Assembly: GCF_041295575.1 (NCBI RefSeq)
Contig: NZ_CP160452.1
Location: 868,001 to 932,000 of the forward strand
Length of the DNA: 64,000 nt
DNA from: Sporosarcina pasteurii
GTDB taxonomy: Bacteria > Bacillota > Bacilli > Bacillales_A > Planococcaceae
Reading direction: 5' to 3'
Numbering within the stretch: the stretch's first letter is position 1; the number at the start of each line of letters is the position of its first letter. A program made the position numbers and the translations under genes. The notes below the pieces were generated by a model. That model was not told the origin of the DNA. It made no database searches and saw only the letters and a list, made by a program, of their open reading frames with translations. This document shows, in pieces, positions 40,032-49,509 of the stretch.

Positions 40032-41015
40032 ATGGAGAGAGAAATTGTTGATATTACAATTATCGGGGGAGGACCGACCGGCTTATTCGCATCATTTTAT
40101 GCAGGAATGAGAGAAATGTCGGTTAAAATCATCGATAGTCTTCCACAATTGGGCGGTCAACTGATTGAGCTTTATCCAGATAAATATATATATGATGTTG
40201 GTGGTTTTCCAAAAATACTAGCGAAAGATTTTGTTGCAAATCTTGTCACACAAGCACATTATGCCAACCCAGAAATTTTACTTGGAGAAACAGCGCTATC
40301 GGTTGTAAAGCACGACGATTACTACGAGCTAAAGACAGATAAAGGTGTCCATTTAACGAGAACGATTTTACTCACAGTTGGGATTGGTGCATTCCAACCG
40401 CGTAAAATTGGTTTGAAAGAAGAGGCGCAATTTGAAGGGAAAACATTACACTACGGCATTAAGGATTTAACAGTTTTTAAAGATAAAAATATTGTCGTCT
40501 GTGGTGGTGGAGATTCAGCAGTAGACTGGGCGTTAATGCTTGAGGATATTGCATCTTCAGTGACATTAATTCACCGCCGCGAACGTTTCACTGCACATGA
40601 AACAAGTGTCAACCAGTTAATGGACTCTAAAGTAGAAGTGAAAACTTCACTTTCAATTAAAGAAATCATTGGAGAAAATGGTGAAGTCAACGAACTTCTG
40701 GTCGCATCTAGGGACGGCAATGAAGAAAGAATTTCAACAGATCACGTCATTGTTAATTACGGTAATATTTCTTCATTAGGACCTTTGAAAGAATGGGGCC
40801 TTGAAATGGAACGTAACTCCATCTTGGTCAATACGAAAATGGAAACAAATATGGAAGGAATTTACGCTGCCGGAGACGTTACAACGTTTGACGGTAAAGT
40901 AAAGTTAATTGCAGTTGGACTTGGTGAAGCCCCAATTGCTGTCAACCATGCCAAAGCATACATTGATCCAAAAGCAAGACTACAACCATTACACAGCACT
41001 AGCGTTTTTAGTTAA
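40032..41015 (+). CDS. Ferredoxin--NADP reductase, thioredoxin-reductase-like (YumC type)
   Basis: 327 residues from the ATG at 40032 with TGGAG upstream; an in-frame ATG at 39951 lacks an RBS and family support. The FAD site IIGGGPTGLFASFYAG is at the N-terminus, the NADP site VVCGGGDSAVDWAL in the middle, and GIYAAGDVTT near the end. The CxxC redox pair of thioredoxin reductase is absent, which distinguishes the YumC-type FNR. It transfers electrons from NADPH to ferredoxin or flavodoxin. Monocistronic with a strong terminator. Confidence 0.92.
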   Translation: MEREIVDITIIGGGPTGLFASFYAGMREMSVKIIDSLPQLGGQLIELYPDKYIYDVGGFPKILAKDFVANLVTQAHYANPEILLGETALSVVKHDDYYELKTDKGVHLTRTILLTVGIGAFQPRKIGLKEEAQFEGKTLHYGIKDLTVFKDKNIVVCGGGDSAVDWALMLEDIASSVTLIHRRERFTAHETSVNQLMDSKVEVKTSLSIKEIIGENGEVNELLVASRDGNEERISTDHVIVNYGNISSLGPLKEWGLEMERNSILVNTKMETNMEGIYAAGDVTTFDGKVKLIAVGLGEAPIAVNHAKAYIDPKARLQPLHSTSVFS

Positions 41016-41064
41016 TGATATGTGATGCTCATTTGTAATGATGTGAATGAGTCAACCTTTAAAG

Positions 41065-41099
41065 GACCACCCATAAAAGATGGGTGGTCTAATTTTTTT
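41065..41099 (+). terminator. Intrinsic terminator after the ferredoxin-NADP reductase gene
   Basis: GACCACCCAT (41065-41074) pairs with ATGGGTGGTC (41080-41089), followed after TAA by a seven-T run. Confidence 0.85.
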
Positions 41100-41218
41100 A
41101 TTCTCTATCTTAAAAATGAGTTAATAGTGTCAATTTCATAATTGCTTATTTCCGTAATACAGTCGAATATTATTAACGTTTCTCCTTTTAACGTGAGATA
41201 TTGTTATGGGGATGATCC

Positions 41219-41502
41219 GTTGATTGAAGTGGAAGGCGCCGACTCCTGTGGGATTAGCGAAAGCCGTAACGAAGAACGGCTTTTGCGACCGAAAAGCGAA
41301 GCGTTTGGGAGCACGTCTTTGTCTTAAGCCGTAACGAAGAACGGCTTTTGCGAGTAAAAGCGAAGCGTTATGAGCAGGAATATCTAACGGGATGCCTTAA
41401 TTTCTGCGAAAATCGCAGAAATTAAGGCAAATCGCAATCTACGTTTTGCGATTGGCTCACCGCCCGCCCCACGGAAAGCGTGCGCCTGGAACGGAAATCA
41501 AC
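41219..41502 (+). repeat. Modular interspersed repeat, copy B (with hairpin cassettes)
   Basis: 284 bases bounded by GTTGATT (41219-41225) and AATCAAC (41496-41502), with the same edge segments as copy A. Inside are two copies of a hairpin cassette with GCCGTAACGAAGAACGGC (around 41261-41280 and 41327-41346), each followed by TTTTGCGA and AAAAGCGAAGCG. A third hairpin has a perfect 17-bp stem (41393-41409 with 41413-41429), and a fourth pairs AATCGCAA with TTTGCGATT. No gene fits here; it fills the gap between convergent genes. Confidence 0.85.
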
Positions 41503-41571
41503 ATTTTTCGGGATTTTTTGTAGGAAGGTTATTTATTAAATTGACTGAGTCTCGGAAGATTTATGAAAAAA

Positions 41572-42678
41572 TTACAGATACAATGAAATACCTACTATTA
41601 ATAAGAGTGGCCCAAAGATAATTAAGTAACCGATTGGATTACCAAAATTTACTGTCCATCCAACGCCGAATCGTTTTTCTACAAAAATGGAAGGATCGTC
41701 TTTGTTCACATAAATCACACCAAGCTTCCAATGCTGATCATCATCATAATTTGTAATCCCTTCGACTTCTTCATCTGTAATTTGTACATCAAGACGCGCA
41801 CCACCTTGACCTACTTTAAAAGCATACACTGCAGTCATCCCAAAAATAATGATGATAAATGCAATTGGTAGAGCGAGTGCGATTGCCGTCCCGCCAATAT
41901 GCTCATGTATCGTCATTAATTGTAAAAAAGCAAATAAGATTGTTAAGAGCAGGACTGTCGCAAATAATAGCCAACTGGAATACTTCCTAAATGCTAATTG
42001 CTGGGCACGTGATTTCTTTTTACGATTCGCCTGGATTTTAATCCCGGATCTTTTGGTAAATTCATTAATTCCAGCCATCATCCCTTGCATGATCAACAAA
42101 ATTAATAGGAGAGCAATGGCTGAAAAAGGCGTTTTCTCAGTAAATGCATCTGGCTGACCATCGATTCCCCAATGCGTTGGGATTAATTCCGGTAACTGTG
42201 GATACTGTATAGTTGTGTAAATGATAAGCCCGATTGTGATGACCATCGGTAATAGAAAAAATGTAAAAGGTAACATTTCATCTGCAGTTCTTGCGGCTAA
42301 ATCTACTAATCGAACTTGTTTTAATTTTGCTCCCCATTGATTTTCCGTCTTTAACTTTGTTGTTTTTGCGTGGAAGACAAAGTATAAGGCCATACTTAAA
42401 AGTAAAATTGCAAATTGAATAGCAATGCCAACTATCAATAATTTATCTTCGATCGGGCTTGTACGTGTGAACCAAGTCATAAAAGCAGTCACAGTAACTG
42501 CACCGCTAGCTAGAATGATGGAAGCGTACATTTTTTTATAAAAAAGAAGTTTTTCATTTTTGGTATCCCCATTTGGGACGGTGACGCCAAAAACGACTGT
42601 TGATTTTAGTAAAAAAGGAATCGCGGCTTGGATGATGATTATAAAAAGAGTCATTGCAAGTAATAGCGCGATTGTCAT
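41572..42678 (-). CDS. DUF1648 domain membrane protein, partner of the YtrA-type regulator
   Basis: 368 residues with about eight membrane helices. The DUF1648 segment (LPELIPTHWGIDGQPDAFTE) lies near residues 180-200, as in SdpI-like immunity and YtrA-associated proteins, and a C-terminal DUF5808-like part has HWKLGVIYVNKDDPSIFVE and RFGVGWTVNFGNP. Its start overlaps the stop of the upstream GntR gene by four bases, so the two are translationally coupled. Probably cell-envelope stress or antibiotic related, as with other YtrA operons; the substrate is unknown. Confidence 0.83.
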   Translation of the reverse strand: MTIALLLAMTLFIIIIQAAIPFLLKSTVVFGVTVPNGDTKNEKLLFYKKMYASIILASGAVTVTAFMTWFTRTSPIEDKLLIVGIAIQFAILLLSMALYFVFHAKTTKLKTENQWGAKLKQVRLVDLAARTADEMLPFTFFLLPMVITIGLIIYTTIQYPQLPELIPTHWGIDGQPDAFTEKTPFSAIALLLILLIMQGMMAGINEFTKRSGIKIQANRKKKSRAQQLAFRKYSSWLLFATVLLLTILFAFLQLMTIHEHIGGTAIALALPIAFIIIIFGMTAVYAFKVGQGGARLDVQITDEEVEGITNYDDDQHWKLGVIYVNKDDPSIFVEKRFGVGWTVNFGNPIGYLIIFGPLLLIVGISLYL

Positions 42679-43055
42679 TGTTCTCCCTCCTCGATGCTTG
42701 TTATCATATTTGAAGAAAGTTGTTGAATTTGTTTTTCTGTTAAACCATTTGCGAGTAATTCCGCCATAATCGGACGAATTAGAAGAGCAAATTGTTGTAG
42801 TTTCGCTTCGTCTACAGTTTGCTGTTGAACAATGGTCCCTGACTTTGGAATAATTTGTACAAGGCCTTTTTTTTCGAGTTCACGATATGTTTTATTTACC
42901 GTATGCATATTTATCCCAAGATCAGAAGCAAGAGAACGGACGGAAGGTAAAGTATCACCCGTTTGGAGAGAGCCATTTGCAATTGCTTCGATTAAACCAT
43001 TCATTAATTGGATATAAATGGGTACTTCCGAATCCATATCTATTTCAATAAACAT
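42675..43055 (-). CDS. YtrA-subfamily GntR transcriptional regulator
   Basis: 126 residues from the ATG at 43055, with AAGGAGG upstream. The winged helix (PIYIQLMNGLIEAIANGSL, LPSVRSLASDLGINMHTVNK) is followed by a short C-terminal helical dimerisation tail of about 50 residues, which defines the YtrA subfamily. Such regulators normally repress their own operon; here that includes the DUF1648 protein. Confidence 0.9.
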   Translation of the reverse strand: MFIEIDMDSEVPIYIQLMNGLIEAIANGSLQTGDTLPSVRSLASDLGINMHTVNKTYRELEKKGLVQIIPKSGTIVQQQTVDEAKLQQFALLIRPIMAELLANGLTEKQIQQLSSNMITSIEEGEQ

Positions 43056-43161
43056 TAAATACCTCCTTCGGACGACAAGCAATCATTTTCGTTTAGTCTT
43101 CTATACGTCTCTCTGTTCTATGTTTATTATAACACCTGTATGAAGTTTTTTCTATTGGAAA

Positions 43162-43204
43162 AGCGCCCTCAATTTTTGATAATCAGTCAAAAAATGAGGG
43201 CGCT
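43162..43204 (-). terminator. Terminator after the polysaccharide deacetylase gene
   Basis: AGCGCCCTCA (from 43162) pairs with TGAGGGCGCT (to 43204), extended by A/T pairs. On the minus strand it is followed by TTTTCC. It begins five bases after the gene's stop. Confidence 0.78.
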
Positions 43205-43208
43205 CTTA

Positions 43209-44684
43209 TTATTCGCTTAATTCGGAAATTGTGACGAATTGATAGTCGTTTTCCGCTAAATAAGCGAGAACGGCATCAAGGCCATCCGCAGTCGATGTGT
43301 GAATATCATGCATGAGAATAATGCTACCATCTATCGTGTTTTGTTTTACGTATGAAAGGAGTTGACTCGCATTTCTGTGTTTCCAATCAAGTGTATCAAC
43401 GTCCCATAAAATCATTGATAAGTCTGTTAGATTTAAAACGTTGTCATTAAAAGCGCCGTATGGGGGGCGAAAAATTTCTGGTTTTTGACCTGTTACTTCT
43501 TCAATAATCGTAGAAGTTCTATCAATTTCTTTCTGAATTTTATCATTTTTAGCTTTTGTTAAGTCGGGATGCGTCCAAGAGTGATTACCGAGTTCGTGTC
43601 CGGCTTCGTAAACGCTTTTGGCAATTTCAGGATAATATTCAACTCGGCTACCCAGCATGAAGAAAGTAGCTTTTGCATCATATTTTTCTAATGTATCTAA
43701 GATCCGTGTTGTTACTTTCGGATCCGGACCATCGTCAAATGTCAGAGCAACTCTTTTCTGCTTGGGGACATCTTTATTTTCCACATTCTCTTTGTCGGTT
43801 GGAATCTCTTCTTTCTCAATAGCATCATGTTCTCCATTAACGGGCTGAGATGTGTCCGGTTTTTCTGTCATTTCATTTACGAATGAAGCTTGAAGAGATT
43901 CTGTTAGTAAAGAATTGATCGTTTGATAGGGAATGGAGACAATTGGAACCCCTGCATCCCTGTTTGCGATTTTATTGTATTCAAAATAAAAAATAATTTC
44001 ATCTTCTGCTAATGCGAAGTTTTGAAAGTTCTCCCAAACCGGTTCTGTGTGAATAGCTACTTGTTCTGGTAATAAATGATTGATAAGTGTTTCATCTTCA
44101 TAGAGGCGTTCTTCTATGTGCTTAGAGAGTTCCTTTAGATGCTGTAAACGAAAATCGAATACATTTTCAATTGTAATACGTTCCCCAGTTTCGGGGTTTA
44201 ACCGGAAAGTTTGAATGTTGATTTGGCCTTCGTTGTCGCCGACGTATTCATTTTTCACCATGACAAAAGAATAAATGCCATTATGTTCAAAAGTTTCAAA
44301 TGAGATATTCAATTCACTGGTAAATTCTTTCTGACTTTTTTTGTATGTTGCAATATCGGTTAAGTAATTGTATTTTATCGTTTTTATGTATTTTTTTACT
44401 TCGTCATTGAATTGAATATGTTTGCTTTGTGGATACTGGATGGCAAAAGGAGCACTTAGGTCATTTGATATTTCTGTAACGATTTTAATGCCGGAAAAAT
44501 TTGATTCAATCTCATCGATTGTTGAGGGCATCGTGTTACCAAAGTCCTTTTTAGATGTTGCAGATGTACTGTTATTTTGAAAAATAAATAATAAATAACT
44601 GTAGCCGAGGACTAACAAAATGGTTGTGCAAGTGAGGATGATATCGAGCAAAGGAAAACGCTCTCTGAACTTTTTGCTTTTCAT
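43209..44684 (-). CDS. PdaC-like polysaccharide deacetylase
   Basis: 491 residues. N-terminal membrane anchor (LLDIILTCTTILLVLGYSYL), then a DUF4163/DUF3298-type domain (~60-270, RsiV-like), an acidic linker, and a NodB deacetylase domain (~305-491). Deacetylase motifs are visible: metal Asp in TFDDGP, HSWTHPD with the two metal histidines, RPPYGAFN, DVDTLDW and LMHDIH. The order of domains is that of B. subtilis PdaC, which deacetylates N-acetylmuramic acid in peptidoglycan. Acts outside the membrane. A hexamer repeat lies upstream. Confidence 0.9.
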   Translation of the reverse strand: MKSKKFRERFPLLDIILTCTTILLVLGYSYLLFIFQNNSTSATSKKDFGNTMPSTIDEIESNFSGIKIVTEISNDLSAPFAIQYPQSKHIQFNDEVKKYIKTIKYNYLTDIATYKKSQKEFTSELNISFETFEHNGIYSFVMVKNEYVGDNEGQINIQTFRLNPETGERITIENVFDFRLQHLKELSKHIEERLYEDETLINHLLPEQVAIHTEPVWENFQNFALAEDEIIFYFEYNKIANRDAGVPIVSIPYQTINSLLTESLQASFVNEMTEKPDTSQPVNGEHDAIEKEEIPTDKENVENKDVPKQKRVALTFDDGPDPKVTTRILDTLEKYDAKATFFMLGSRVEYYPEIAKSVYEAGHELGNHSWTHPDLTKAKNDKIQKEIDRTSTIIEEVTGQKPEIFRPPYGAFNDNVLNLTDLSMILWDVDTLDWKHRNASQLLSYVKQNTIDGSIILMHDIHTSTADGLDAVLAYLAENDYQFVTISELSE

Positions 44685-44744
44685 AATGAACTCCTTTTTT
44701 TATCCTTTCTATCAGGTGGGTGTTTTTGACTGATAAAATAGTAG

Positions 44745-44783
44745 TGTTTATGTTTATGTTTATGTTTATGTTTATGTTTATGT
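44745..44783 (+). repeat. Hexanucleotide tandem repeat (TGTTTA)x6.5
   Basis: Six perfect copies of TGTTTA and a partial seventh, in the gap between the divergent pdaC-like gene (starts at 44684) and trhO (starts at 44961). Unit-number changes would move upstream elements in 6-bp steps. Confidence 0.92.
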
Positions 44784-44960
44784 CGAATTTTAGCGCCTGT
44801 CTCTTACTGAAGTATACTAGATAAATATAATCATTCCAATCATTATTGGTAGAGAATATTAATGAAGTAACACTTTTTTTGACAAAATAATTATGGTATA
44901 ATGTCAACATCTCAATTTATGAAAAAAATTTGTGACAAATATAACAAGGTGGTTTGAAAA

Positions 44961-45944
44961 ATGGAAAAAGGCACATATCGGGTTCTTTTATTTTATAAAT
45001 ATGTAGCAATTGAAGATCCTGAAACAGTTGTTGCTGAGCATTTAGAAGCATGTAAGGAAATTGGGTTAAAAGGCCGTATCTTTATTGGAACAGAAGGAAT
45101 AAACGGGACTTGTTCGGGAACAATTGAGCAAACAGACGCGTATATGAACATGATGAATGCCGATGAGCGATTTCAAGGCATTGAATATAAAATTGATGAA
45201 GCAGATGGGCACACATTTAAAAAAATGCATGTACGTGTTCGTGAACAAATTGTTAATCTAAGCTTAGAAGACGATATAAATCCAAATAAATTAACAGGGA
45301 ATTATTTAAGCCCAGCAGAATTTTTAGAGAAAATGCAGGATGAGAATACCATCATTCTCGATGCTCGAAATGATTATGAATACGACTTAGGCCATTTCCG
45401 TGGAGCGATTCGCCCAGATATACGCACATTTAGAGAACTTCCAGACTGGGTGAAAGAAAATAAAGAAAAATTTGAAGGTAAGAAGATTTTAACGTATTGC
45501 ACGGGCGGTATTCGATGTGAGAAATTCTCAGGTTGGCTCGTACGAGAAGGTTTTGAAGATGTTGGCCAACTTGAAGGTGGAATTGTTTCTTACGGTAAAG
45601 ATCCTGTTGCAAAAGGTCAACTCTGGGATGGACAATGCTATGTATTTGATGAGCGAATCGCTGTCCCAGTTAACCAAGTAGAACATGTAATTGTGGGTCG
45701 TGACCACTTCGACGGTGAGCCATGCGAGCGTTATGTAAACTGTGCAAACCCTGTTTGTAATGCTCAGATTTTGTGCTCAGAAGAAAATGAACATTTATAC
45801 ATGCGCAGTTGTTCAGATGCGTGCCGCGAACATTCTCGTAACCGCTACTTCATAGAACATAATATGACTGTAGAGGAATTTAATGCACGTCTTGCAGAAA
45901 TTGAACGACGCCGTGGAGAAGAACTTATTTCAACTGAGGAATAA
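44961..45944 (+). CDS. trhO: tRNA uridine-34 hydroxylase, rhodanese type (TrhO/UPF0176)
   Basis: 327 residues. N-terminal ferredoxin-like domain ([31 protein letters not shown]), central rhodanese domain with active cysteine in [13 protein letters not shown], and a C-terminal cysteine-rich tail ([21 protein letters not shown]). TrhO hydroxylates wobble uridine-34 in an oxygen-dependent pathway to (m)cmo5U. AAGGTGG precedes the ATG. An extended -10 (TGGTATAAT, 44894-44902) lies upstream. Monocistronic with a terminator. Confidence 0.93.
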   Translation: MEKGTYRVLLFYKYVAIEDPETVVAEHLEACKEIGLKGRIFIGTEGINGTCSGTIEQTDAYMNMMNADERFQGIEYKIDEADGHTFKKMHVRVREQIVNLSLEDDINPNKLTGNYLSPAEFLEKMQDENTIILDARNDYEYDLGHFRGAIRPDIRTFRELPDWVKENKEKFEGKKILTYCTGGIRCEKFSGWLVREGFEDVGQLEGGIVSYGKDPVAKGQLWDGQCYVFDERIAVPVNQVEHVIVGRDHFDGEPCERYVNCANPVCNAQILCSEENEHLYMRSCSDACREHSRNRYFIEHNMTVEEFNARLAEIERRRGEELISTEE

Positions 45945-46004
45945 AACAATCCTTCTATCAAAGACGGTGTTTATTCTTCGTAAATTTGATAGAAATAGAT
46001 AAGG

Positions 46005-46045
46005 TCGTTTGGATGGAATATATTCCGTCTAAACGATTTCTTTTT
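46005..46045 (+). terminator. Intrinsic terminator after trhO
   Basis: TCGTTTGGATGGAAT (from 46005) pairs with ATTCCGTCTAAACGA (to 46036) through wobble pairs, followed by TTTCTTTTT. Confidence 0.8.
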
Positions 46046-46185
46046 GAATAACATAAGGCGAAATATAATAGATTCATATATATTGCTATTTTTAATTCCT
46101 TATGTTGTCATATTTTCATTCTCAATCGTCGTGCAAAAATGTTATACTAGTTGCATTCAAATGTAAAAATGGAGGATTTTTGTTT

Positions 46186-47007
46186 ATGCAATGGAGAAAT
46201 ATATATCGCGGTTTCTTTATCGGAATAAGCGATCTCATTCCAGGTGTGAGTGGTGGAACCATCGCATTCATCCTAGGAATTTATGAACAATTATTAACTG
46301 CAATTAGCGGTTTCTTTAGTCGGGACTGGAAAAAGCATATCGGATTTTTACTGCCCCTTGCCATTGGGATGGGTGGCACCCTGTTGATTTTTAGTCGGCT
46401 GATTGAATATTTATTGAAAAATTATCATGCACAAACACAATTTTTCTTTCTTGGGCTTATCATTGGTGTAGTGCCATTTATTTCAAAACAAGTCAATGTC
46501 AAAAAGAATTTTAAGATTGGACATTTTTTACTTGTCCTCATTGTAGGGGCTGCGCTTGCATCACTTGCGTTTGTAAGTCCACAAAACTATGGAACAATTA
46601 CGAAACTCACATCTTCTAATGCGCTTGGTTTATTCCTAGCGGGTTGGGCTGGCAGTATGGCGATGTTATTGCCGGGGATTAGTGGTTCATTTGTCTTGTT
46701 ATTACTCGGTGTCTATTCGACTGCAATTAGTGCGTTATCGAATTTAAATCTACCAATTATTGCAGTGATTGGTTCGGGTGTAGTTGTTGGATTTATTGTC
46801 AGCAGTAAAGTGATACGTTATTTACTGGATCGTTTCAAGTATGTAACTTTTGCAGTCGTGATAGGACTTATCATTGGATCGGTATTTGTGATTTACCCAG
46901 GATTACCAGAGGACGGCACATTTTTAATGATGAGTTTGCTTACATTTTTTATTGGCTTACTCGTGGCAAGTTTATTTAGCTCATTCGATAATAAATCTTC
47001 GCTATAA
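46186..47007 (+). CDS. DUF368 family polyprenyl-phosphate transporter (PopT-like)
   Basis: 273 residues from the ATG at 46186, with TGGAGG upstream; an in-frame ATG 84 bases earlier is not supported. About eight membrane helices. Two family repeats with SDLIPGVSGGTIAFILG near the N-terminus and AMLLPGISGSFVLLLLG in the middle form the inverted-repeat glycine-rich motifs. DUF368 proteins were recently shown to recycle undecaprenyl phosphate across the membrane for cell-wall synthesis; assignment here is by family. Confidence 0.9.
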   Translation: MQWRNIYRGFFIGISDLIPGVSGGTIAFILGIYEQLLTAISGFFSRDWKKHIGFLLPLAIGMGGTLLIFSRLIEYLLKNYHAQTQFFFLGLIIGVVPFISKQVNVKKNFKIGHFLLVLIVGAALASLAFVSPQNYGTITKLTSSNALGLFLAGWAGSMAMLLPGISGSFVLLLLGVYSTAISALSNLNLPIIAVIGSGVVVGFIVSSKVIRYLLDRFKYVTFAVVIGLIIGSVFVIYPGLPEDGTFLMMSLLTFFIGLLVASLFSSFDNKSSL

Positions 47008-47060
47008 TTTTAAAAAATAGATTTGATTGCCTTATAGAATTACTGGAAAGGATGATTGAA

Positions 47061-47483
47061 ATGTCAGGACCAGCATTACGTCAATTACATGCGCACCGTG
47101 CAATTCATGAAGGTGGGCTTTCTGGAGCAGTAACTAAAACGGAAGAGTTAATCAAACATTTACGCGAAGGGGAAACAGAGGCTGCTGACTTAGCGGCTGA
47201 TGATTTACTTAGCTATTGGCAAACAAGAATTATTAGCCATGCAGATGCGGAAGAGGAAGGTTTTTACTTAGAAGTTGCAAATAAAAAGCCAGAACTGCAA
47301 GAGACAATTACAAAGTTAACGCGTGACCACGATTTACTACGTGTAATTGTGAAAGATATTGAAGAATTGCGCGAGAAGGAAGGATTAAGTCCTGCAGTTC
47401 TTCAAAAGTTTTATGCGCTTCAAATTGTGAATGAAATTCACAGTAGAGATGAAGAACGTTATTTATTCAATGAGAATGAATAG
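47061..47483 (+). CDS. Hemerythrin domain-containing protein
   Basis: 140 residues from the ATG at 47061, ten bases after AAAGG; an ATG at 47052 touches the RBS and is less likely. A four-helix bundle with histidine and acidic ligands: HAHRAIHEGG (helix 1), ISHADAEEE (helix 2), LTRDHDLLR (helix 3) and VNEIHSRDEER (helix 4), the HHE di-iron pattern. Could bind O2 or sense iron/redox. It lies between the DUF368 gene and recQ with its own terminator. Confidence 0.82.
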   Translation: MSGPALRQLHAHRAIHEGGLSGAVTKTEELIKHLREGETEAADLAADDLLSYWQTRIISHADAEEEGFYLEVANKKPELQETITKLTRDHDLLRVIVKDIEELREKEGLSPAVLQKFYALQIVNEIHSRDEERYLFNENE

Positions 47484-47494
47484 TTAATGTATGA

Positions 47495-47526
47495 AAAACG
47501 CCTAGTTCAACGAGTAGGCGTTTTTT
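47495..47526 (+). terminator. Intrinsic terminator after the hemerythrin gene
   Basis: AAAACGCCTA (47495-47504) pairs with TAGGCGTTTT (47515-47524), ending in a T-run. Confidence 0.83.
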
Positions 47527-47652
47527 AAATTGGTTGAATAAAGATGGTTGAGAAATTAAGTGGGGATTTATGCTACACTGAAGTTATGAATTTCGTAAAA
47601 AAAGAATGATAAATCGCGATAAATGTTATACAGGAAAGGGGAGAAGTGGACT

Positions 47653-49434
47653 TTGCTAACTAAAGCAACAGAGGTTTTACGGGATTATTTTGGGTATGAC
47701 TCGTTTAGAACGGGACAAGAGCAAGTCATTGAAAGTGTATTGCAAGGGAAGGACACGCTATGTGTGATGCCGACTGGCGGTGGAAAATCACTTTGTTATC
47801 AAGTACCAGCACTTGTGATGGAAGGAACTGTACTTGTCATTTCACCGCTGATTTCATTGATGAAAGACCAAGTAGATGCACTGAAAGAAGCAGGGATTTC
47901 AGCGGCTTATATTAATAGTACAATGACTTCAGAAGAATACCACGAGACAATGGAAGCGACGATTCGAGGAGAGTATCGTTTATTATACATTGCGCCTGAG
48001 CGACTTGATTCTCCTTCTTTTACAAATCGTTTGCAACTTATGAACGTGCCAATTGTGGCCATTGATGAAGCCCATTGTATTTCTCAATGGGGCCATGATT
48101 TTAGGCCGAGCTACCGAAATATCCGTAAAATGGTTTCTCTTTTTCACGAAAAGCCGGTTGTTCTCGCATTAACGGCAACAGCAACACCAGCCGTTCGAGA
48201 AGATATTTGTACACAACTGAAAATTAACGAAGAAAATACAGTCGTGACAGGATTTGAGAGAGAAAACTTAACTTTTTCGGTCATTAAAGGTCAGGACAGA
48301 GAAAAGTTTGTCATTGATTATGTAAAGAAAAATGAAGGCGAAGCGGGAATTATCTATGCGGCAACAAGAAAAGCAGTCGATCATCTGTATGATGTGCTAT
48401 CAAAACGTGGTGTACCTGTAGGAAAGTATCATGCGGGTCTATCTGATATAACACGTCAGGAAGGTCAAGAACAGTTTTTAAATGATGAAACGTCCGTCAT
48501 GATTGCGACGAATGCGTTTGGAATGGGAATCGATAAATCCAATATCCGGTATGTAATTCATTACCAAATGCCACGTAATATGGAAAGTTATTATCAAGAA
48601 GCTGGACGTGCTGGACGTGATGGGTTAAAAAGTGATTGTACACTGTTATTTTCATCACAAGACGTACAAACGCAACGCTTTTTAATCGACCAATCATTAG
48701 ATGAAACGAGAATTCCGATGGAGTTACAGAAGTTACAGTCAATGGTCGATTATTGTCATACGGAAGCTTGTTTACAAAAGTTTATCATTCAATACTTTGG
48801 CGAAGAAAATGTATCTGATTGTGGTAGATGTGCTAACTGTACAGATACGCGAGAAAGTTTAGATGTAACCGAAGACGTACAGAAAGTATTATCTTGCGTA
48901 ATTCGGATGGGCCAACGCTTCGGTAAAACGATGATTGCACAAGTATTAACAGGATCACGGAATAAAAAAGTGAAAGATTTCGGTTTTGATAAATTAACAA
49001 CGTATGGCATTTTAAAAGGTAGAAGTGCAAAAGACGTCTCTGATTTTATTGAATTTATTATTTCGGAAAACTATTTGGGTGTTGAGCACGGACAATTTCC
49101 GATTATTTACGTGGCGGAGGCTGGCAAAGATGTTTTAATGGGGAAGCAAAAAGTGTTCCGCAAAGTATCTGTTGTCACGAAACAAATTACGGTTGATAAC
49201 CCATTATTTGAAAAACTCCGTGATTTACGTCGTCAATTAGCGCAAGATGCTGGGGTTCCTCCATTTGTTGTCTTCTCAGATAAATCGTTACATGATATGG
49301 TCAGCCGTATGCCAACGACTGAAGAGGCATTTTTAGAAGTGAATGGTGTGGGGCTTACGAAATTGGAAAGATACGGTGAGCCCTTTTTGAAGGAAATTCA
49401 AGCCTATCAAAAAGAGACTGTGTCAACTAGTTGA
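47653..49434 (+). CDS. recQ: ATP-dependent DNA helicase RecQ
   Basis: 593 residues with a TTG start at 47653, nine bases after GGGGAG; an ATG at 47623 is possible but less well supported. Helicase core with Walker A MPTGGGKSLCYQ, DEAH box AIDEAHCISQWGHDFRPSYR and motif VI QEAGRAGRDG. The RecQ-C zinc site has CHTEAC and CGRCANC, and a C-terminal HRDC domain (~520-590) follows. A 3'-5' helicase for recombination and fork repair. Full-length RecQ-RQC-HRDC form. Confidence 0.94.
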   Translation: MLTKATEVLRDYFGYDSFRTGQEQVIESVLQGKDTLCVMPTGGGKSLCYQVPALVMEGTVLVISPLISLMKDQVDALKEAGISAAYINSTMTSEEYHETMEATIRGEYRLLYIAPERLDSPSFTNRLQLMNVPIVAIDEAHCISQWGHDFRPSYRNIRKMVSLFHEKPVVLALTATATPAVREDICTQLKINEENTVVTGFERENLTFSVIKGQDREKFVIDYVKKNEGEAGIIYAATRKAVDHLYDVLSKRGVPVGKYHAGLSDITRQEGQEQFLNDETSVMIATNAFGMGIDKSNIRYVIHYQMPRNMESYYQEAGRAGRDGLKSDCTLLFSSQDVQTQRFLIDQSLDETRIPMELQKLQSMVDYCHTEACLQKFIIQYFGEENVSDCGRCANCTDTRESLDVTEDVQKVLSCVIRMGQRFGKTMIAQVLTGSRNKKVKDFGFDKLTTYGILKGRSAKDVSDFIEFIISENYLGVEHGQFPIIYVAEAGKDVLMGKQKVFRKVSVVTKQITVDNPLFEKLRDLRRQLAQDAGVPPFVVFSDKSLHDMVSRMPTTEEAFLEVNGVGLTKLERYGEPFLKEIQAYQKETVSTS

Positions 49435-49467
49435 TAGAAGGAAAAAAGTGAAGTGACTATAATAAAA

Positions 49468-49509
49468 ATCCGTTTGCATTCTATGAATTTGGATGCTGAC
49501 GGTTTTTTT
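49468..49509 (+). terminator. Intrinsic terminator after recQ
   Basis: CCGT (49470-49473) with ACGG (49499-49502), enclosing GCATTC with GGATGC, followed by a seven-T run. Confidence 0.7.

Noticed and set aside
41142..41327. A 61-codon open frame across the start of repeat copy B
   Set aside because: Its reading frame runs into the repeat's hairpin cassettes, which recur in non-coding positions, so it is not a gene.
44745..44783. Short tandem repeat as a CRISPR array
   Set aside because: Six-base units without spacers; there are no cas genes and no repeat-spacer pattern anywhere in the window.
44879..44902. TTGACA followed by TATAAT before trhO as a classical promoter
   Set aside because: The spacing is only 12 bases; an extended -10 (TGGTATAAT) without that -35 is the better reading.
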